Below are positions 27,401 to 35,837 of a stretch of 64,000 nt of DNA, in pieces. The stretch spans positions 186,001-250,000 of the forward strand of contig NZ_BMWE01000010.1 of the NCBI RefSeq assembly GCF_014651075.1, given 5' to 3'. Made by a program: the position numbers and the translations under genes. Every line of letters starts with the position of its first letter. The stretch's first letter is position 1. The DNA comes from Streptomyces djakartensis. GTDB lineage: Bacteria; Actinomycetota; Actinomycetes; Streptomycetales; Streptomycetaceae. The notes beneath the pieces were generated by a model. The model had not been told where the DNA came from. It did no database searches and saw only the letters and a program-made list of their open reading frames with translations.

Positions 27401-28753
27401 ATGCCCGTACCCATACCGCGGCAGAGAGCGATCCCGGCCGCGGAGAGTGGTCAGGCGCAGGCCGCCTCCGCAAGCGGCGGCGGCCCGGCCGAGGAATCCG
27501 CCACGGACGCCTCGGCAACGGCCCGGCGCACGCCGGACACCGCCGTGAACACCACGGACAAGGCGGAGAACAACACCACCCACACCAACCTGACGCTGCT
27601 GCTGATCGAGGACGACCCGGCCGGTTCGCCGATCGTGCCGGACATGCTCGACCAGGCGGGCAAGCCGATCCGCGTCCGCACGGCCCGCAATCTGACCGAG
27701 GCCGGGCGGCTGCTGACCGACGACGTCCACTGCATCCTGCTGGACCTCGCGCTGCCGGCGCCGGGCCGTGACGACAGCGATGACGAGCTCGCCGTGCTCA
27801 GGCACGTGCTGAAGCTCGCGCCGCGGCATGCCGTGCTGGCGCTGACCGCCTCGGGCGACGCCGAGCGCGGCGCGGAGGCGGTGCGGGTGGGCGCCCAGGA
27901 CTACCTCTTCCGCGACGAGCTGGACGGCCGGCTGCTGAGCCGCGCGATCCGCTACGCGGTGGAGCGCAAGCGCTCCGAGTCCGCCGAGCGCCGCCTCGCC
28001 GAGGGGCGGCTGCGGGCCCAGGAGAACCGCCGCCTGGAGCGCGGTCTGCTGCCGACCCCGCTGCTGGACGGCTCCCCGCTCCGGTTCGCCGCCCGCTACC
28101 GCCCGGGCCGCTCACGCGCCCTGCTCGGCGGTGACTTCTACGACGTCGTGCGCACTCCGGACGGCACCGTGCACGCCATGATCGGTGACGTCTGCGGGCA
28201 CGGCCCGGACGAGGCCGCCCTCGGTGTGGAACTGCGGATCGCCTGGCGCGCCCTGACCCTGGCCGGCCTGTGCGGCGACCAGCTGCTGAACACGCTCCAG
28301 CAGGTGCTGGAGCACGAGCGGGCAGACGACGAGATCTTCGCGACCCTGTGCACGGTGGACATCGCGCCGGACGGCCGCCGCGCCGGCCTGTGCCTTGCCG
28401 GGCACCCGTCGCCGCTGCTGGCCAGCCCGGGCAGACCGGCCCGTCTGCTGCCGTACGACAACAACGGTCCGGCCCTCGGACTGCTGCCGGGCGCGCGCTG
28501 GCCGCGGATGCAGGTGGAGCTGGGGGCCGAGTGGAGCCTGATGCTCTACACCGACGGCCTGATCGAGGGCCGCATCGGCCAGGGCCGCGAGCGGCTCGGC
28601 CAGGAGGGCATGACGGAGATGGTCCGCCGCCAGTTCGCCGAGGGCCTGCGGGGCGAGGCGCTGCTGCGGGCGGCGGTGAACGAGGTGCGTAACCTCAACG
28701 GTGGCGAGCTGACGGACGATGTGGCGGTACTGCTGCTGGACCGGGTGCCGTAG
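27401..28753 (+). CDS. Receiver-SpoIIE phosphatase fusion protein
   Basis: Cytosolic protein of 450 residues: a disordered Ala/Thr-rich tail (about 1-65), a CheY-like receiver domain (about 66-190) with L-I-E-D-D and phospho-acceptor Asp in I-L-L-D-L-A, a short coiled-coil linker, and a PP2C/SpoIIE phosphatase (about 245-448) with G-G-D-F-Y-D, G-D-V-C-G-H-G and L-Y-T-D-G-L-I-E. Phosphorylation of the receiver would control dephosphorylation of an anti-anti-sigma factor. No cognate histidine kinase is adjacent. The ATG at 27401 has a strong GGGAGGGAAGGA site. Confidence 0.9.
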   Translation: MPVPIPRQRAIPAAESGQAQAASASGGGPAEESATDASATARRTPDTAVNTTDKAENNTTHTNLTLLLIEDDPAGSPIVPDMLDQAGKPIRVRTARNLTEAGRLLTDDVHCILLDLALPAPGRDDSDDELAVLRHVLKLAPRHAVLALTASGDAERGAEAVRVGAQDYLFRDELDGRLLSRAIRYAVERKRSESAERRLAEGRLRAQENRRLERGLLPTPLLDGSPLRFAARYRPGRSRALLGGDFYDVVRTPDGTVHAMIGDVCGHGPDEAALGVELRIAWRALTLAGLCGDQLLNTLQQVLEHERADDEIFATLCTVDIAPDGRRAGLCLAGHPSPLLASPGRPARLLPYDNNGPALGLLPGARWPRMQVELGAEWSLMLYTDGLIEGRIGQGRERLGQEGMTEMVRRQFAEGLRGEALLRAAVNEVRNLNGGELTDDVAVLLLDRVP

Positions 28754-28794
28754 CCACCTCCCGGCGCACGGCCCGGCGGAGCGGGCGGCGGCGC

Positions 28795-29145
28795 TTACCG
28801 GCCGCCGTTCCAGGGCCCGTACGGCCCGTCGCTGCTGGAGCCGCGCCGGCTGCGGCCTCCGCCGGGGAGCGCGCGGATGGCGGGACGTACGTCGACCATG
28901 TAGACGATCGTCGCGATGAGCCCGATGATCGGCAGGAACGACAGGATCGGGAAGAGCAGGTTCACCACGAAGGCGAGCCCGAGGATGATCAGCCAGAACG
29001 GCTTGGTCTTCTTGTCCGCCGCGCGGTACGCGTCCTCGCGGCGGACGGCCGCGTCGATCAACGCGAAGCCGCTGAAAACGATCAGGGCCATGCTCAGAAG
29101 CCACATCAACCCTGCGAAGCCCTGCATCAGCACAACGTCCACCAC
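28795..29145 (-). CDS. DUF2516 membrane protein
   Basis: Small actinobacterial membrane protein of 116 residues with three or four hydrophobic segments (about 5-30, 48-68, 70-88) and a Gly/Arg-rich tail. The K-P-F-W-L-I-I-L-G motif is typical of DUF2516. The start codon at 29145 is GTG. In Mycobacterium the DUF2516 gene also follows hbhA and an HTH regulator, and the same order is present here. Confidence 0.85.
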   Translation of the reverse strand: MVDVVLMQGFAGLMWLLSMALIVFSGFALIDAAVRREDAYRAADKKTKPFWLIILGLAFVVNLLFPILSFLPIIGLIATIVYMVDVRPAIRALPGGGRSRRGSSSDGPYGPWNGGR

Positions 29146-29183
29146 CTGACTCGGCTCGTCCTACGCGGTCACCGTACCCGTAC

Positions 29184-29218
29184 AACGGGCCGGGCACCCC
29201 CAGGGTGCCCGGCCCGTT
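29184..29218 (-). terminator. Terminator after the HBHA-like gene
   Basis: 16-bp perfect stem (29184-29199 with 29203-29218) with a 3-nt loop, just beyond the stop at 29245 and before the DUF2516 start at 29145. Confidence 0.85.
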
Positions 29219-29244
29219 CGACCGCGTCTTCGCCCTGCGCCGTC

Positions 29245-29973
29245 CTACTTCGCCGGCGGGGTGGGCTTCTTCGCGGTGGCGGGGCTGCCGGTGGTCTTGC
29301 CGCCCGCGGGCTTGCTCGCCGGGGCCTTCTTGGCGGGCGCCTTCTTCGCGGCCGCGGCCTGGGTGGCGGCGGGCTTCGCCGGGGCGGCCTGCGTGGCGGC
29401 GGGCTTCGCCGCCGCGGAGCCGGCGGCGGGCTTCACGGGCTCCGTCCTGACCTGGGCCGGCTCGGCCTTCGGCTCGACGGCGATGGCCAGCTCCTCGACG
29501 CCCTCGGCGACGTCCTCGATGCTCTCGGCGGCCTCGCCGCGCCAGGTCCGCACGGCCTGCTCACCGTGCTCGGCGACCTTCTCGTAGGTCTCCCGGGCCT
29601 TGACGGCGTACTCGGCGGCCACGCCGACCCCGCGCAGCGCGAGGTCCTGAGCGCTCTCGCCGATCTTCTTCAGGTCCGCGTCGATCGTGCTGCCGAGCTT
29701 CTTGATGTCGACGTCGATGGAGCCGATGAACTCGGTGACCTTGGTCTGCAGGGTCTCCTGGGTCTCCTTGACGCGGGCGGAGGCCTTCTCCTGCACGGCC
29801 CTGGGGTCGGTGTTGCGCACGGCCTCGAACCGCGCCGGGGCCTCGTTGCGCAGCTGCTCCACCAGGCCCGGCACCTTCTTGGCCTGCTGGAGGGCGAGGT
29901 CGGCGGTGCCTGCGGCGAAGTAGAGCGGAGTCGGGTCGCTGAGGGTCTTGCGCAGGTCGTCGGTGATGGCCAT
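29245..29973 (-). CDS. HBHA-like protein with lysine-rich tail
   Basis: Protein of 242 residues: an amphipathic coiled-coil region (about 25-170) followed by a low-complexity Ala/Pro/Lys tail (about 175-242) of P-A-K and K-A-P repeats. This is the layout of mycobacterial heparin-binding haemagglutinin. A surface adhesin role is not expected in a soil organism; envelope or nucleoid association by the basic tail is possible. GGGAGGACC precedes the ATG at 29973. The upstream HTH gene and downstream DUF2516 match the mycobacterial order. Confidence 0.75.
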   Translation of the reverse strand: MAITDDLRKTLSDPTPLYFAAGTADLALQQAKKVPGLVEQLRNEAPARFEAVRNTDPRAVQEKASARVKETQETLQTKVTEFIGSIDVDIKKLGSTIDADLKKIGESAQDLALRGVGVAAEYAVKARETYEKVAEHGEQAVRTWRGEAAESIEDVAEGVEELAIAVEPKAEPAQVRTEPVKPAAGSAAAKPAATQAAPAKPAATQAAAAKKAPAKKAPASKPAGGKTTGSPATAKKPTPPAK

Positions 29974-30052
29974 GGTGATGGTCCTCCCGGGTTCTTTTTC
30001 GGCTGAGGGTTTTGTGTGATCCGCGGCAGCGCGGCCGGTGCCCTGGTCCGGC

Positions 30053-30610
30053 TCAGCCGGCCGTCTGCTGCGGGTCTGTGTCACTGCGGCCGCCGCCCTT
30101 GCGGGTGCGGCGGGTGGCGGACGTACCGCCGTCGGCGTCACGGACACGGCGCTCGACGGGCTGGCCGTCGCCGGCCGTGCGGACCGGACGTATCTCGGCA
30201 CCGGCGACGCTGCCGGTGGCACCTTCCGGGGCGTCCACCTCACCGTCGCCGTACCCGTCCCCGAACCCGTTCTCCTTGCGGAAGGACTCGTAGATCTGGA
30301 GCAGCACCTGCTTCTGCCGCTCGGTGAGCGTCGGGTCGGCGAGTATGACGGCACGCGTCTCCACCTCGTCCCGGCCCCGCTCGGCGTCGAGGATGCCGGC
30401 CCTGACGTACAGCGTCTCGGCGGAGATCCGCAGGGCCTTGGCGACCTGCTGCAACACCTCCGCGCTCGGCTTGCGCAGCCCGCGCTCGATCTGGCTCAGG
30501 TACGGATTGGACACCCCGGCGGCGTCGGCGAGCTGCCGCAGCGACAGCTGGGCGTTGCGCCGCTGCTCGCGCAGATAGTCACCGAGGTTGCCGACGTTGA
30601 GGGTTGCCAT
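30053..30610 (-). CDS. XRE-family helix-turn-helix regulator
   Basis: Protein of 185 residues. The XRE helix-turn-helix (about 8-68) shows L-R-Q-L-A-D-A-A-G-V-S-N-P-Y-L-S-Q-I-E-R-G, and a polar, disordered C-terminal tail begins at about 105. It is homologous in type and position to the regulator upstream of hbhA in Mycobacterium. GGAGG lies unusually close to the ATG at 30610 (one base between). A perfect palindrome 30 bp upstream is its likely own operator. Confidence 0.88.
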   Translation of the reverse strand: MATLNVGNLGDYLREQRRNAQLSLRQLADAAGVSNPYLSQIERGLRKPSAEVLQQVAKALRISAETLYVRAGILDAERGRDEVETRAVILADPTLTERQKQVLLQIYESFRKENGFGDGYGDGEVDAPEGATGSVAGAEIRPVRTAGDGQPVERRVRDADGGTSATRRTRKGGGRSDTDPQQTAG

Positions 30611-30640
30611 GCCTCCACAGTGCCGCACCCCGCTAACTAT

Positions 30641-30658
30641 TGCAAGCACCTGCTTGCA
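30641..30658. promoter_or_regulatory. Operator palindrome upstream of the XRE regulator
   Basis: TGCAAGCACCTGCTTGCA: two perfect 8-bp arms around a 2-bp centre, 31 bp from the start codon. The position is suited to autoregulation by the XRE protein. Confidence 0.7.
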
Positions 30659-31094
30659 GGAGTGTGTCGCGCCCACGAGGGCGGCCGCAGTACACCACCC
30701 CCTAGATGCCGCTGATGTGACGCAAACCACTCGAGATCCGCCAACGACGCCGCTGCGGACATGGCGCAAATTGACCCCTGGAGCCCCGGAATCGGCGATT
30801 CCCGGCGGCCGGCCACCTCGACCCCGCCACTTGGCGCCCCCTGCCGGATGATGTTCCGGAAACAGCGATATCCCCAGCTCCTCTTAATGCCGCCGGTGTT
30901 CCGCTTCAACACCTGGGGAGGACGGAAAAGCGGATTGACTCCCTCTGTATTTTCAGAAGGGTTGACAGGGCCAGTTCTGGAATGTTGCATGACGTCATCA
31001 ACGGGGCGGGATGGCAAACGGGGGCCATTCGGAGGGGCCGGCGCCGAAAAGGCGTTCTATTGACCTGCTGCCATCTCCATTCGGGGGAGATGCC
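30659..31094. other. Long intergenic region at the left edge of the phenazine block
   Basis: About 435 bp of lower GC content without a credible gene. TTGACA at 30962-30967 is a good -35 candidate, with TTGCAT at 30985 as a poor -10. The 10-bp palindrome ATGACGTCAT lies at 30989-30998. The boundary between the conserved backbone and the accessory block falls here. Confidence 0.45.
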
Positions 31095-31688
31095 ATGAGT
31101 CGAATCAAACTCACCCTGTCGATCGCCACCTCGGCCATCGCGTTCACGGCCGCGAGCATCGCAGGACCTGCCTTCATCCAGACCGAGATGACGAACACAG
31201 CGGCGGATGCGACCACATCAGCCGCTGCCGCGAACCCGACCGAAGCCAAGGAAACGCTGAAGTCCCCCCGCACACCGGGGGAGTTGCTGCAGCTCCTGGG
31301 TGAGCGGATCAAGGCCAAGGACGTGGACGGAATCATCGCGCTCCATGAGCCCGAAGCGGCGATCGTCAATTACGACGGATCGATCATCCGGGGTCACAAG
31401 GACATACGAGCCTTCTACGTCGAGTGGTTCAAGTCCGATCCGGTGCTCACTGTCAACCCTCGCCAGACCGTGATGGCGGGAGGGAAACGCACAGGTGACA
31501 AGATACGCAACCGCACGGCGGCCATAATGGGCGACTATTCTCTGGAACAGACCGCAGCGGACGGAAGTCGCGAGAAATTCACTGGGAATTTCTGCGACAC
31601 CGTGCAGGAGCAGCCGAACGGCACGTGGCTGTATGTCCAGGACAACCCTTACCCGCCCCACGGCGGCGTGACAGCGGCCCATCACTGA
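31095..31688 (+). CDS. Secreted DUF4440/SnoaL-like (NTF2-fold) protein
   Basis: Protein of 197 residues with an N-terminal signal peptide (basic M-S-R-I-K, hydrophobic core to about residue 27) and a mature NTF2-like domain (about 60-190). The domain starts T-P-G-E-L-L-Q-L-L-G-E-R-I-K-A-K-D and includes Y-D-G-S-I-I-R-G-H-K-D-I-R. The family contains ketosteroid-isomerase-like enzymes and ligand-binding proteins. It precedes phzC by 84 bp with a hairpin between, and may or may not belong to the cluster. CGGGGGAG lies upstream of the ATG at 31095. Confidence 0.75.
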   Translation: MSRIKLTLSIATSAIAFTAASIAGPAFIQTEMTNTAADATTSAAAANPTEAKETLKSPRTPGELLQLLGERIKAKDVDGIIALHEPEAAIVNYDGSIIRGHKDIRAFYVEWFKSDPVLTVNPRQTVMAGGKRTGDKIRNRTAAIMGDYSLEQTAADGSREKFTGNFCDTVQEQPNGTWLYVQDNPYPPHGGVTAAHH

Positions 31689-31693
31689 TCGAC

Positions 31694-31718
31694 CCGGCCA
31701 TCGACCACCGATGGCCGG
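31694..31718 (+). terminator. Hairpin between the secreted protein gene and phzC
   Basis: 10-bp perfect stem CCGGCCATCG / CGATGGCCGG with a 5-nt loop, 6 bp after the stop codon. It may isolate phzC from upstream transcription. Confidence 0.6.
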
Positions 31719-31772
31719 TCGCTTCACGCACGGATAGCGAGTTGCCGACATGTTCGAGGTCTGGAGAGAAGC

Positions 31773-32981
31773 TTGAACGTCACCTCGCTCGACGTTTCAC
31801 CGGCCCCGGTTGCGCGTCAGCAGCCTCAGTGGGGGGATCCGGTACAGGTCAAGCAGGTCAGGGAGGAACTGGCGGCCCTTCCCCCGCTCGTGGAGGCCGA
31901 ATCGCTGGTCCGCCTGCGGGGGTTGCTCGCAGGAGTCGCCGCCGGGCGGGCACAGGTGGTGCAGGCGGGTGACTGCGCGGAGGATCCGGCGGAATGCACC
32001 GCGGGTGACGTGGGGCGAAAAGTGGGACTCCTCAACGTGCTCGCCGGCGTCATGAGCGCGATCACTCATCAGCCGGTGGTGCGGGTGGGCCGGATCGCAG
32101 GCCAGTACGCCAAACCCCGGTCGGCGCGCACCGAGTGGGTCGGCGGCGTCGAACTCCCGGTGTACCGGGGGCACATGGTGAACGGCCCGGAGCCCGTTCC
32201 GGAAATGCGGCGGCCTGACCCCCGGCGCTTACTGGCGGGCTACCGTGCGGCGAGCCAGGTCATGGCCAACCTCGCCCCGACGGCACGGGCCCGCGTCGAG
32301 CCGGCCGTGTGGACCAGCCACGAGGCTCTGCTGCTCGACTACGAGATCCCGATGCTGCGCCGGGACCGGGAGGGGCGGGTCGCGCTCACCTCCACCCATT
32401 GGCCGTGGATCGGCGAGCGGACCCGCCAGCTCGAGGGGGCCCACGTCACGCTGCTGGCGGACGTGGTCAACCCGGTCGCGTGCAAGATCGGGCCGCGTAC
32501 GACGGTCGCCGAGCTGCTCGGACTGTGCGCGCGGCTCGATCCCGGCCGGGAACCGGGCCGATTGACCTTGATCGCCCGGATGGGGGCGGACGCGGCGATG
32601 GATGTCCTGCCGCCGCTGGTCCACGCCGTGCGCGCCGCCGGGCACCCGGTGGTCTGGCTGGTCGACCCCATGCACGCCAACACCGTGAGCACCGCCGAAG
32701 GACGCAAGACCCGAGTCGTGGAGACGATCATCCGGGAGGTCAGGGCGTTCCAGACCGCCGTGCGCACGGCCGGCGGAATACCGGGCGGCATACACCTGGA
32801 GACCACGCCCGATGACGTGACCGAATGCGTCTACGCCGACCACGGCACCGACCGGATCGGCCGCAACTACACGACGTTGTGCGACCCACGACTCAACCCC
32901 CGCCAGGCGGTGTCCGTGGTCTCGGCCTGGCAGACGCAGATGACGACGGACCGGGCCGAGGGAGAACCGTGCCGGGCTTAG
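31773..32981 (+). CDS. phzC: Class II DAHP synthase of phenazine biosynthesis (PhzC)
   Basis: Condenses phosphoenolpyruvate and erythrose 4-phosphate to DAHP, raising shikimate-pathway flux for phenazine synthesis. The 402-residue protein is the short plant-type (class II) form: metal-site Cys68 in Q-A-G-D-C-A-E, R-V-G-R-I-A-G-Q-Y-A-K-P-R-S near 103-116, G-P-R-T-T and W-L-V-D-P-M-H-A-N-T. The allosteric insertions of primary-metabolism enzymes appear reduced. It begins with TTG (31773) after GGAGAGAA and contains a TTA codon at 32229. The next gene, phzD, overlaps its 3' end by 13 bp. Confidence 0.93.
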   Translation: MNVTSLDVSPAPVARQQPQWGDPVQVKQVREELAALPPLVEAESLVRLRGLLAGVAAGRAQVVQAGDCAEDPAECTAGDVGRKVGLLNVLAGVMSAITHQPVVRVGRIAGQYAKPRSARTEWVGGVELPVYRGHMVNGPEPVPEMRRPDPRRLLAGYRAASQVMANLAPTARARVEPAVWTSHEALLLDYEIPMLRRDREGRVALTSTHWPWIGERTRQLEGAHVTLLADVVNPVACKIGPRTTVAELLGLCARLDPGREPGRLTLIARMGADAAMDVLPPLVHAVRAAGHPVVWLVDPMHANTVSTAEGRKTRVVETIIREVRAFQTAVRTAGGIPGGIHLETTPDDVTECVYADHGTDRIGRNYTTLCDPRLNPRQAVSVVSAWQTQMTTDRAEGEPCRA

Positions 32982-33592
32982 CGCCGATCCCAGCCTACCC
33001 ACTGCCGACGACGGCCGAACTGCCCGTCAGCACCGCGCGGTGGACACCCGACTCGCGCCGGGCGGTGCTGCTCGTACATGACATGCAGCGCTATTTCCTC
33101 GCGCCGTTTCCCTCGTCGGTGCGTGACCCGCTGGTGCGCAACTGCGCGCTGCTGCGGGAGCGCTGCGCCGCGCTCGACGTCCCGGTGTTCTACAGCGCGC
33201 AGCCCGGTGGCATGACGGACGAGGAACGCGGCCTGCTGAAGGACTTCTGGGGTCCGGGCATGAAGGTCGACCCCGCGGACCGCCGCATCGTCCCGGAGCT
33301 CACGCCCCGGCCGGCGGACCAGATGCTCACCAAGTGGCGCTACAGCGCGTTCTTCCGCTCGGATCTGCTGGCGCGGATGCGCGAGCAGAACCGCGACCAG
33401 CTGATCATCTGCGGTGTCTACGCACACGTCGGTGTACTGGTGACGGCCATCGAGGCTTTCACCAACGACATCCAGCCGTTCCTGGTCGCCGACGCGGTCG
33501 GCGACTTCTCCGCCGAGTACCACCGGCTGGCCCTCGACTACGCGGCCGCTCGCTGCTCGGTGGTCACCACCACCGAGGAGGTCTTCCGATGA
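32969..33592 (+). CDS. phzD: Isochorismatase-type hydrolase PhzD
   Basis: Hydrolyses 2-amino-2-deoxyisochorismate (ADIC) to trans-2,3-dihydro-3-hydroxyanthranilate (DHHA) and pyruvate. The 207-residue protein has Asp38 in L-L-V-H-D-M-Q and Lys122 in T-K-W-R-Y-S, the same positions as in Pseudomonas PhzD, and the I-C-G-V-Y-A-H-V-G loop near 147-155 without the Cys of other cysteine hydrolases. The GTG start at 32969 lies within phzC, with GAGGGAG upstream. Codon 4 is TTA. Its stop overlaps the ATG of phzE. Confidence 0.95.
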   Translation: MPGLAPIPAYPLPTTAELPVSTARWTPDSRRAVLLVHDMQRYFLAPFPSSVRDPLVRNCALLRERCAALDVPVFYSAQPGGMTDEERGLLKDFWGPGMKVDPADRRIVPELTPRPADQMLTKWRYSAFFRSDLLARMREQNRDQLIICGVYAHVGVLVTAIEAFTNDIQPFLVADAVGDFSAEYHRLALDYAAARCSVVTTTEEVFR

Positions 33593-35493
33593 ACTCGACG
33601 CGGCTGCTCGAGCACGTGCTGGGCCCCGATGCGGGAGCTTTCGCCCTGCTGCACCGCCCCGAGACCGTGGGCCCGGAGCACGTGGAGATCCTGCTGGGCC
33701 GGGTCAGCACCCCGGCCCGGCTCGCCGACATCCCGGTGGCCGGACAGACCGGGCGGCCCGGGGAGGCGCGGCACGAGACGCTGGTCCTGGTGCCCCACCG
33801 GCAGATCACCGAGCGAGGCTTCGCCGCCGCCGAGGACGGCTCACCGCTGCTCGCGATGGAGGTGACCGACCACGGGCAGGTCCGCACGTCCGACGCGCTG
33901 AGGGCCCTGCCGGACGAGCCGATCTCCCTGACCGGCGGTCGCTTCGACACCGACGACGAGGCGTACGCGGACACGGTCCGCGCCGTGCTCGACAACGAGA
34001 TAGGCACCGGAGAGGGCTCGAACTTCGTCATCAGGCGTTCGTTCCTCACCAGCATCACCGGCTACTCGACACGCAGCGCGCTGAGCCTGTTCCGCCGGCT
34101 GCTCACCAGGGAGAGCGGCGCCTACTGGACCTTCATCGTGCACACCGGCCCACGCACCTTCGTGGGTGCCACACCGGAACGCCACGTCAGCCTGCGCGAC
34201 GGCGTCGCGGCGATGACCCCGATCAGCGGCACCTACCGCTACCCGGCCACCGGGCCCGTCCTGTCGGAGGTCATGGAGTTCCTCACCGACGGCAAGGAGA
34301 CCGACGAGCTGTACATGGTCCTCGACGAGGAACTCAAGATGATGGCCCGGGTCTGCCGGGGCGGCGGCCGCGTGAGGGGGCCCTTCCTGCGGGAGATGGC
34401 CTGGCTGGCGCACACCGAGTACGTCATCGAAGGGCGCAGCGACCTCGACCCCCGGGACATCCTGCGGGAGACGATGTTCGCCCCTACCGTGACCGGCAGC
34501 CCGCTCGAGAACGCCTGCCGGGTGATCGCCCGCCACGAGCCCCGCGGCCGCGGATACTACGGGGGCGTCGCGGCCCTCATCGGCCGCGACGCCGCCGGTG
34601 CACGCACCCTGGACTCGGCCATCCTCATCCGTACCGCCGACATCCGGACCTCCGCCGCCGACGGCACCGGTCACGTCGAGGTCGGCGTGGGCGCGACCCT
34701 GGTCCGGCACTCCGATCCCGACGCCGAGGTCGCCGAGACCCGCACCAAGGCCGCGGGCGTGCTCGCGGCGCTGGGTGCCGACGAGCGGCTCGACGCACAC
34801 CCGCTGATCCGGGAGGCTCTGGGAAGGCGCAACGAGACGATCGCGGACTTCTGGCTCAGCGATGCCGAACAGCGCACACGGCCCCATCCGGTGCTGGACG
34901 GCCGCCGGGCGCTGGTCGTCGACGCCGAGGACACCTTCAGCGCCATGCTGGCCCACCAGCTGCGCGCCATCGGCCTGACCGTGGAGCTGAGCGGTTTCGA
35001 CGCGTCCCACCGCTTCGACGACCACGACCTCGTCGTCATGGGCCCCGGACCCGGCGACCCGCGGGAGACCGACCACCCCAGGATGGCCCGGCTCACCTCG
35101 GCCATCGAGGAGTTGCTGTCCCGGCGCACCCCGTTCCTGGCCGTCTGCCTGAGCCATCAGTTGCTCTGCCGGCACCTCGGGCTCGAACTGCGGCGCCGGG
35201 AGGTGCCCAACCAGGGCACACAGCGTGAGATCGACCTGTTCGGCTCGCGCGAGCGAGTGGGGTTCTACAACTCCTACTCGGCCCGCGCGCGAGCCGACCG
35301 GCTCCAGTGCCCCGGCGTCGGCGAGGTGGAGGTCTGCCGCGACGCCGGCACGGACGAGGTGCACGCCCTGCGCGGGCCGCACTTCGGCTCGGTGCAGTTC
35401 CACCTCGAGTCCGTGCTCACCCAGGACAGCGGGCGCGTCCTGGCCGGGCTGCTCGTACCGCTGATGAAGACCGCGGAGGTAGTGAACGTATGA
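33589..35493 (+). CDS. phzE: ADIC synthase PhzE (anthranilate synthase-like)
   Basis: Converts chorismate and glutamine to ADIC, the committed step into phenazines. The 634-residue protein fuses a chorismate-binding TrpE/MenF-like domain (about 1-400; P-I-S-G-T-Y-R-Y-P near 215 and the G-Y-Y-G-G-V motif near 325) to a glutamine amidotransferase domain (about 435-630). The latter has nucleophile Cys520 in V-C-L-S-H-Q and Q-F-H-L-E-S near the end. Single-chain fusion is the usual PhzE build. It is coupled by ATGA overlaps to phzD upstream and to the small gene downstream. Confidence 0.95.
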   Translation: MNSTRLLEHVLGPDAGAFALLHRPETVGPEHVEILLGRVSTPARLADIPVAGQTGRPGEARHETLVLVPHRQITERGFAAAEDGSPLLAMEVTDHGQVRTSDALRALPDEPISLTGGRFDTDDEAYADTVRAVLDNEIGTGEGSNFVIRRSFLTSITGYSTRSALSLFRRLLTRESGAYWTFIVHTGPRTFVGATPERHVSLRDGVAAMTPISGTYRYPATGPVLSEVMEFLTDGKETDELYMVLDEELKMMARVCRGGGRVRGPFLREMAWLAHTEYVIEGRSDLDPRDILRETMFAPTVTGSPLENACRVIARHEPRGRGYYGGVAALIGRDAAGARTLDSAILIRTADIRTSAADGTGHVEVGVGATLVRHSDPDAEVAETRTKAAGVLAALGADERLDAHPLIREALGRRNETIADFWLSDAEQRTRPHPVLDGRRALVVDAEDTFSAMLAHQLRAIGLTVELSGFDASHRFDDHDLVVMGPGPGDPRETDHPRMARLTSAIEELLSRRTPFLAVCLSHQLLCRHLGLELRRREVPNQGTQREIDLFGSRERVGFYNSYSARARADRLQCPGVGEVEVCRDAGTDEVHALRGPHFGSVQFHLESVLTQDSGRVLAGLLVPLMKTAEVVNV

Positions 35494-35837
35494 AGGCCAC
35501 CATCTCCTGGTGGGACCTCACCGGGTCCGGCCAGACCATCGACTCCTTACGCGTCTACCTGCGCGAAGAGGGTGTGGACCCGTGGACGGGGATCCACGGG
35601 ATGCGGTTGAAGTTCTGGATCTCCGACCGGGAGACCAACCGCTGGGGCGCCGTGATGCTGTGGGACTCCGACGCCGACCTGACGGCACCGCTGCCGCCGA
35701 ACCGGGCCACCGAACTCATCGGATACCCGCCGACCGTGCGGCTGATGTCCGACGTCGAGGCCATCGTCGAAGGTGTCCACTCCGGCCGGCCGGCCGAACG
35801 GGGACTGGCCTTCGAGCCGATCGGGGAGTCGTCGTGA
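35490..35837 (+). CDS. Small YdhR-like protein embedded in the phz operon
   Basis: Protein of 115 residues, not part of the classical phz set. The segment M-R-L-K-F-W-I-S-D-R-E-T-N-R-W-G-A-V followed by M-L-W-D-S resembles the YdhR-type mono-oxygenase-like dimeric alpha/beta barrel, but the match is weak. It overlaps phzE (ATGA at 35490) and phzG (GTGA at 35834), so it is made with them in similar amounts, which argues for a role in the pathway. Possible roles are oxidation or aromatisation of the tricycle, or a chaperone for a reactive intermediate. Codon 20 (35547) is TTA. Confidence 0.65.
   Translation: MKATISWWDLTGSGQTIDSLRVYLREEGVDPWTGIHGMRLKFWISDRETNRWGAVMLWDSDADLTAPLPPNRATELIGYPPTVRLMSDVEAIVEGVHSGRPAERGLAFEPIGESS

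Noticed and set aside
30659..31094. Attachment site or integrase scar at the left edge of the phenazine block
   Set aside because: No tRNA gene, no integrase and no direct repeat matching the right side could be found by reading.
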